Below, one piece after another: positions 61,924-64,000 of a stretch of DNA of 64,000 nucleotides. The stretch is from a bacterium. Its GTDB lineage: Bacteria > Krumholzibacteriota > Krumholzibacteriia > JACNKJ01. The stretch lies in NCBI GenBank assembly GCA_024231955.1, contig JAAEPZ010000253.1, positions 372,001-436,000 of the forward strand, written 5' to 3'. Position 1 is the first letter of the stretch. Each line of letters begins with the position of its first letter. The position numbers and the translations under genes are program-made. Under the pieces are notes generated by a model, which searched no databases, had not been told where the DNA came from, and was given only the letters and a program-made list of their open reading frames with translations.

Positions 61924-63012
61924 TCAGAACACCTCCACAACCTTGTAATCAGGTCCGCGCAGCGCCGGCGAGAACCCGGCATCGCTTATCTGACGTACAG
62001 CTTCGGCTTCGACCTCATATCCCGGGCAACCGCCGCTCGTATCGAATCCGAAAGTCACCTCGAGATCATTGGCGCCGAAACGGAGCGCCGGTTGGCTGAT
62101 ACTATCGTGCGGCGCGAGATAGTAAAGCTGGATGTTGCTGAAGTTGTCCAGGTAAAGCCGGGAGATCGCCAGGATACGCAGATATTCGACCTTGGTCACG
62201 GCCTCCCCCCCAAGTCCGCGGCTCTGCGGGTGGCAGACAATGGGACAAAACGCTCTGAAGCCGCCGGTACGATCCTGAAGTCGCCGCAATTGATCAAGGT
62301 GTTCGATGATATCCTCGTCACTCTCGATGTGACCGAACAGCAGGGAGGCCGTTGTGCCCAACCCCAGATCATGAGCCGCCCCTGTCACCTCCAGCCACTG
62401 ATCGACCGTATCCCGGTCGGGCGCAATCCTGCGACGTATGCGATCCGACAGGATTTCGACCCCCTCGACAGAGAGGCTGCCCAGCCCCGCATCACACAGA
62501 CGGCGCAGGGTTTCCGCGCAGGAGAGGTTCGCCTCCAGCGCCAGGTGACGAATCTCAATCGGGCTGAACGACTGGAGATGGATGTCATACCGTTTCCCGA
62601 TGGCCGTCAACAGGTTGAGATGCCGGGCCAGATCCAGACCGGGCTCAATGCCGGTGCGCAAGCGGACAAACCGCCCTCCGGCCGCCACGATCATACCAAC
62701 CTGCTCCAGGGTCTCCGTTTCCGACAGCCTCCCCCCCTGCGGATGCCCCGGCAGACGGTGACGTGCACAGAAACGACACCCGATGATACAGGTGTTGTTG
62801 TAGTGGATTTCACCTCCGCAGGTATAGGTCACCAGTCGCTCGGAATGCTGCTGCTGGCGCCGCTCATCGGCCAGACTGCCCAGATCGAGCAGGTCGGCGG
62901 ATTGAAGCAGGCGCAACCCCCTCGCGGGTGTCAGGCGTCCCCCCTCCCGGACTTCGTCCAGCAAATCGGCGGCTCCCGCGGCAATCCCCGGGCCCGGTTC
63001 ATTCAGTGCCAA
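61924..63012 (-). CDS. mqnC: Radical SAM cyclic dehypoxanthinyl futalosine synthase-like protein (MqnC)
   Basis: This 362-residue CofH/MqnC-type radical SAM enzyme of the futalosine menaquinone pathway has the 4Fe-4S motif CIIGCRFC (CX3CX2C) and then family segments IHLQSFSPIEIRHLA, LSVEGVEILSD, LGTTASLLFGHIESDEDIIEHLDQLRRLQDRTGGFRAF and IFNIQ-like RLYLDNFSNIQLYYLAP. It overlaps mqnE by about ten bases. MqnC proper closes the cyclic intermediate. The stretch after the cluster (RLRTGIEPGLDLARHLNL) is less usual for MqnC, so assignment to this step rests partly on its partner. Confidence 0.75.
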   Translation of the reverse strand: MALNEPGPGIAAGAADLLDEVREGGRLTPARGLRLLQSADLLDLGSLADERRQQQHSERLVTYTCGGEIHYNNTCIIGCRFCARHRLPGHPQGGRLSETETLEQVGMIVAAGGRFVRLRTGIEPGLDLARHLNLLTAIGKRYDIHLQSFSPIEIRHLALEANLSCAETLRRLCDAGLGSLSVEGVEILSDRIRRRIAPDRDTVDQWLEVTGAAHDLGLGTTASLLFGHIESDEDIIEHLDQLRRLQDRTGGFRAFCPIVCHPQSRGLGGEAVTKVEYLRILAISRLYLDNFSNIQLYYLAPHDSISQPALRFGANDLEVTFGFDTSGGCPGYEVEAEAVRQISDAGFSPALRGPDYKVVEVF

Positions 63013-64000
63013 ACCCGGACCTCCTCGTAAAACGCGTTTCTCTCAACAGGGATGCGCCCCGCTTTGCGTATGAGTCGCAGGAGTTCATCGCGCGACAGGG
63101 AGCCCCGTGACGAGGTCAGCGGCTGATGCCGCATCCGATCCTTGATCACCGCGCACTGGAGATCGTTGACGCCGAAGTGCAGATCCACCTGGCTGGTCGG
63201 GCTGGCGCAATCGCGCCAGCTGGTGCCGATGTTGGCGAAGTTGTCGAGAAAAAGTCTGGCGATGGCCAGCGTGCGCAGTTCATCGATGGCCGTCGGCTCC
63301 TCGGCGACGATGGCATCCACGGAGCGAAAGGCCAAAGGGACGAAGGAGAGAAAACCACCGGTTCGATCCTGCTGGTCACGAAGTCGCGCAAGGTGGGCAA
63401 TGCGATCCTCCCGGTTCTCGCCATAGCCGAACAGCATTGTCGCCGTACTGGGCAGACCGAGTTCATGAGCGGTGGAGTGGATCTCAAGCCAGCGCTCGAG
63501 CCAGGGATGTCCCGCTGCCGATTGAGTACCGATCATTTCGCGAAACAGCTTCGCGCCGCCACCGGGCAAACAGCTCACACCGGCCTCCTGCATCTCGCGG
63601 AGAACACTCTCGATCGGTTTGCCGGTCAGTCGGGTGAAGTGATCGATCTCCACGGCGCTCCAGGCCTTGATATGAATATCCGGATGGGCGGCCTTCAGAT
63701 CCTGGATGATCCCGAGATACCAATCGTAGTCCTTGACCGGATGTATGCCGACCACGATCCGGATCTCGGTTGCGCCGTCCGCCATCATGTCGGCTGCAAG
63801 CTGTAGAATCTCCATCCGACTCAGGGTATAGCCATTCAGGTCGTGCACCGGCGCGGCGAACGAGCACAGTTTGCAGTCGCCCGAATAGATGCAGAGATTG
63901 CTGGGGTTGAGGTGACGATTGAAATTGAAATAGACCTTCAGACCATGCCGACGGCGATTGGCCTGATCGGCCAGACGGGCCAGGCCGAACAGGTCGTCCC
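63003..64000 (-). CDS. mqnE: Partial aminofutalosine synthase-like radical SAM protein (MqnE)
   Basis: The gene runs off the right edge, so the N-terminus is missing; the frame is open to base 64000. It shows HIKAWSAVEIDHFTRLTGKPIE, GVSCLPGGGAKLFREMI, WLEIHSTAHELGLPSTATMLFGYGENREDRIAHL and DRTGGFLSFVPLAF, all MqnE-like, and it would join a purine nucleoside with the chorismate-derived acceptor in menaquinone synthesis. The iron-sulfur motif reads NLCIYSGDCKLCSF, that is CX5CX2C, instead of the usual CX3CX2C of the family. The unusual spacing leaves the exact reaction open. Confidence 0.72.
   Translation of the reverse strand, partial: DDLFGLARLADQANRRRHGLKVYFNFNRHLNPSNLCIYSGDCKLCSFAAPVHDLNGYTLSRMEILQLAADMMADGATEIRIVVGIHPVKDYDWYLGIIQDLKAAHPDIHIKAWSAVEIDHFTRLTGKPIESVLREMQEAGVSCLPGGGAKLFREMIGTQSAAGHPWLERWLEIHSTAHELGLPSTATMLFGYGENREDRIAHLARLRDQQDRTGGFLSFVPLAFRSVDAIVAEEPTAIDELRTLAIARLFLDNFANIGTSWRDCASPTSQVDLHFGVNDLQCAVIKDRMRHQPLTSSRGSLSRDELLRLIRKAGRIPVERNAFYEEVRVWH

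Overview
The window has two parts with different base composition and gene style. Positions 1 to about 15,800 are visibly AT-richer and hold a genomic island. It ends at a tyrosine integrase (14454-15518, minus) whose gene lies just downstream of the 3' end of an intact tRNA-Lys(CTT) gene (15829-15901, minus). This is the usual layout of an element inserted at the 3' end of a tRNA gene. From left to right the island carries a cytosine-5 methyltransferase, an MvaI/BcnI-type restriction enzyme and a Vsr nick-repair endonuclease; IS3-family debris; a 1522-residue protein that joins a QxK nuclease-like N-terminus, a STAND-like NTPase and a long helical C-terminus; a decayed IS3-family element; a DUF4935-type PIN ribonuclease; an FRG-domain protein; and mobile-element housekeeping genes (a replication-type winged-helix protein, an AlpA/Xis-like DNA-binding protein, a DUF6499-like protein and the integrase). 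I read it as a defence island. The 1522-residue gene is the best candidate for an undescribed or little-described antiphage system.

From 15,829 to 64,000 the sequence is GC-rich host chromosome. Several secreted proteins end in FlgD-like/type IX-sorting-like domains, there are LruC/DUF4114 proteins, and the futalosine menaquinone genes are present. Together these suggest an uncultured FCB-group-like lineage (Eisenbacteria, Krumholzibacteriota, Latescibacteria or similar). That placement is inference only.

The chromosomal part contains: ssb between tRNA-Lys and tRNA-His; a minus-strand run from 35,384 down to 16,961 that looks like one exopolysaccharide operon (Wza-like exporter, a kinase-dead BY-kinase-like partner, Wzz, acetyltransferase, GT4 enzymes, Wzx flippase, Wzy/ligase, deacetylase, a GT4-sugar transferase fusion and a STAS protein), ending in a response regulator, a periplasmic binding protein and a histidine kinase; and a sigma-54 activator gene directly upstream of that operon, with a -24/-12-like element between them. 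Next come surface or secreted proteins (LruC, a lipoprotein, a FlgD-tailed protein, a GH18 hydrolase) and two more periplasmic-sensor/hybrid-kinase pairs (sugar-binding protein plus kinase; YfiR plus CHASE8 kinase).

The right end holds core genes: tRNA-Arg, tRNA-Pro, rdgB, rph, murI, a GerM-domain lipoprotein, an N-acetylmuramoyl-L-alanine amidase, smpB, tRNA-Leu, a secreted repeat protein with a HEAT-like tail, an alpha/beta hydrolase, queG, mqnC and a partial mqnE that runs off the window. Within the exopolysaccharide operon and the rdgB-rph and amidase-smpB pairs, genes overlap by 4 to about 40 bases, which implies co-transcription. No CRISPR array, rRNA gene or recognisable riboswitch was seen.
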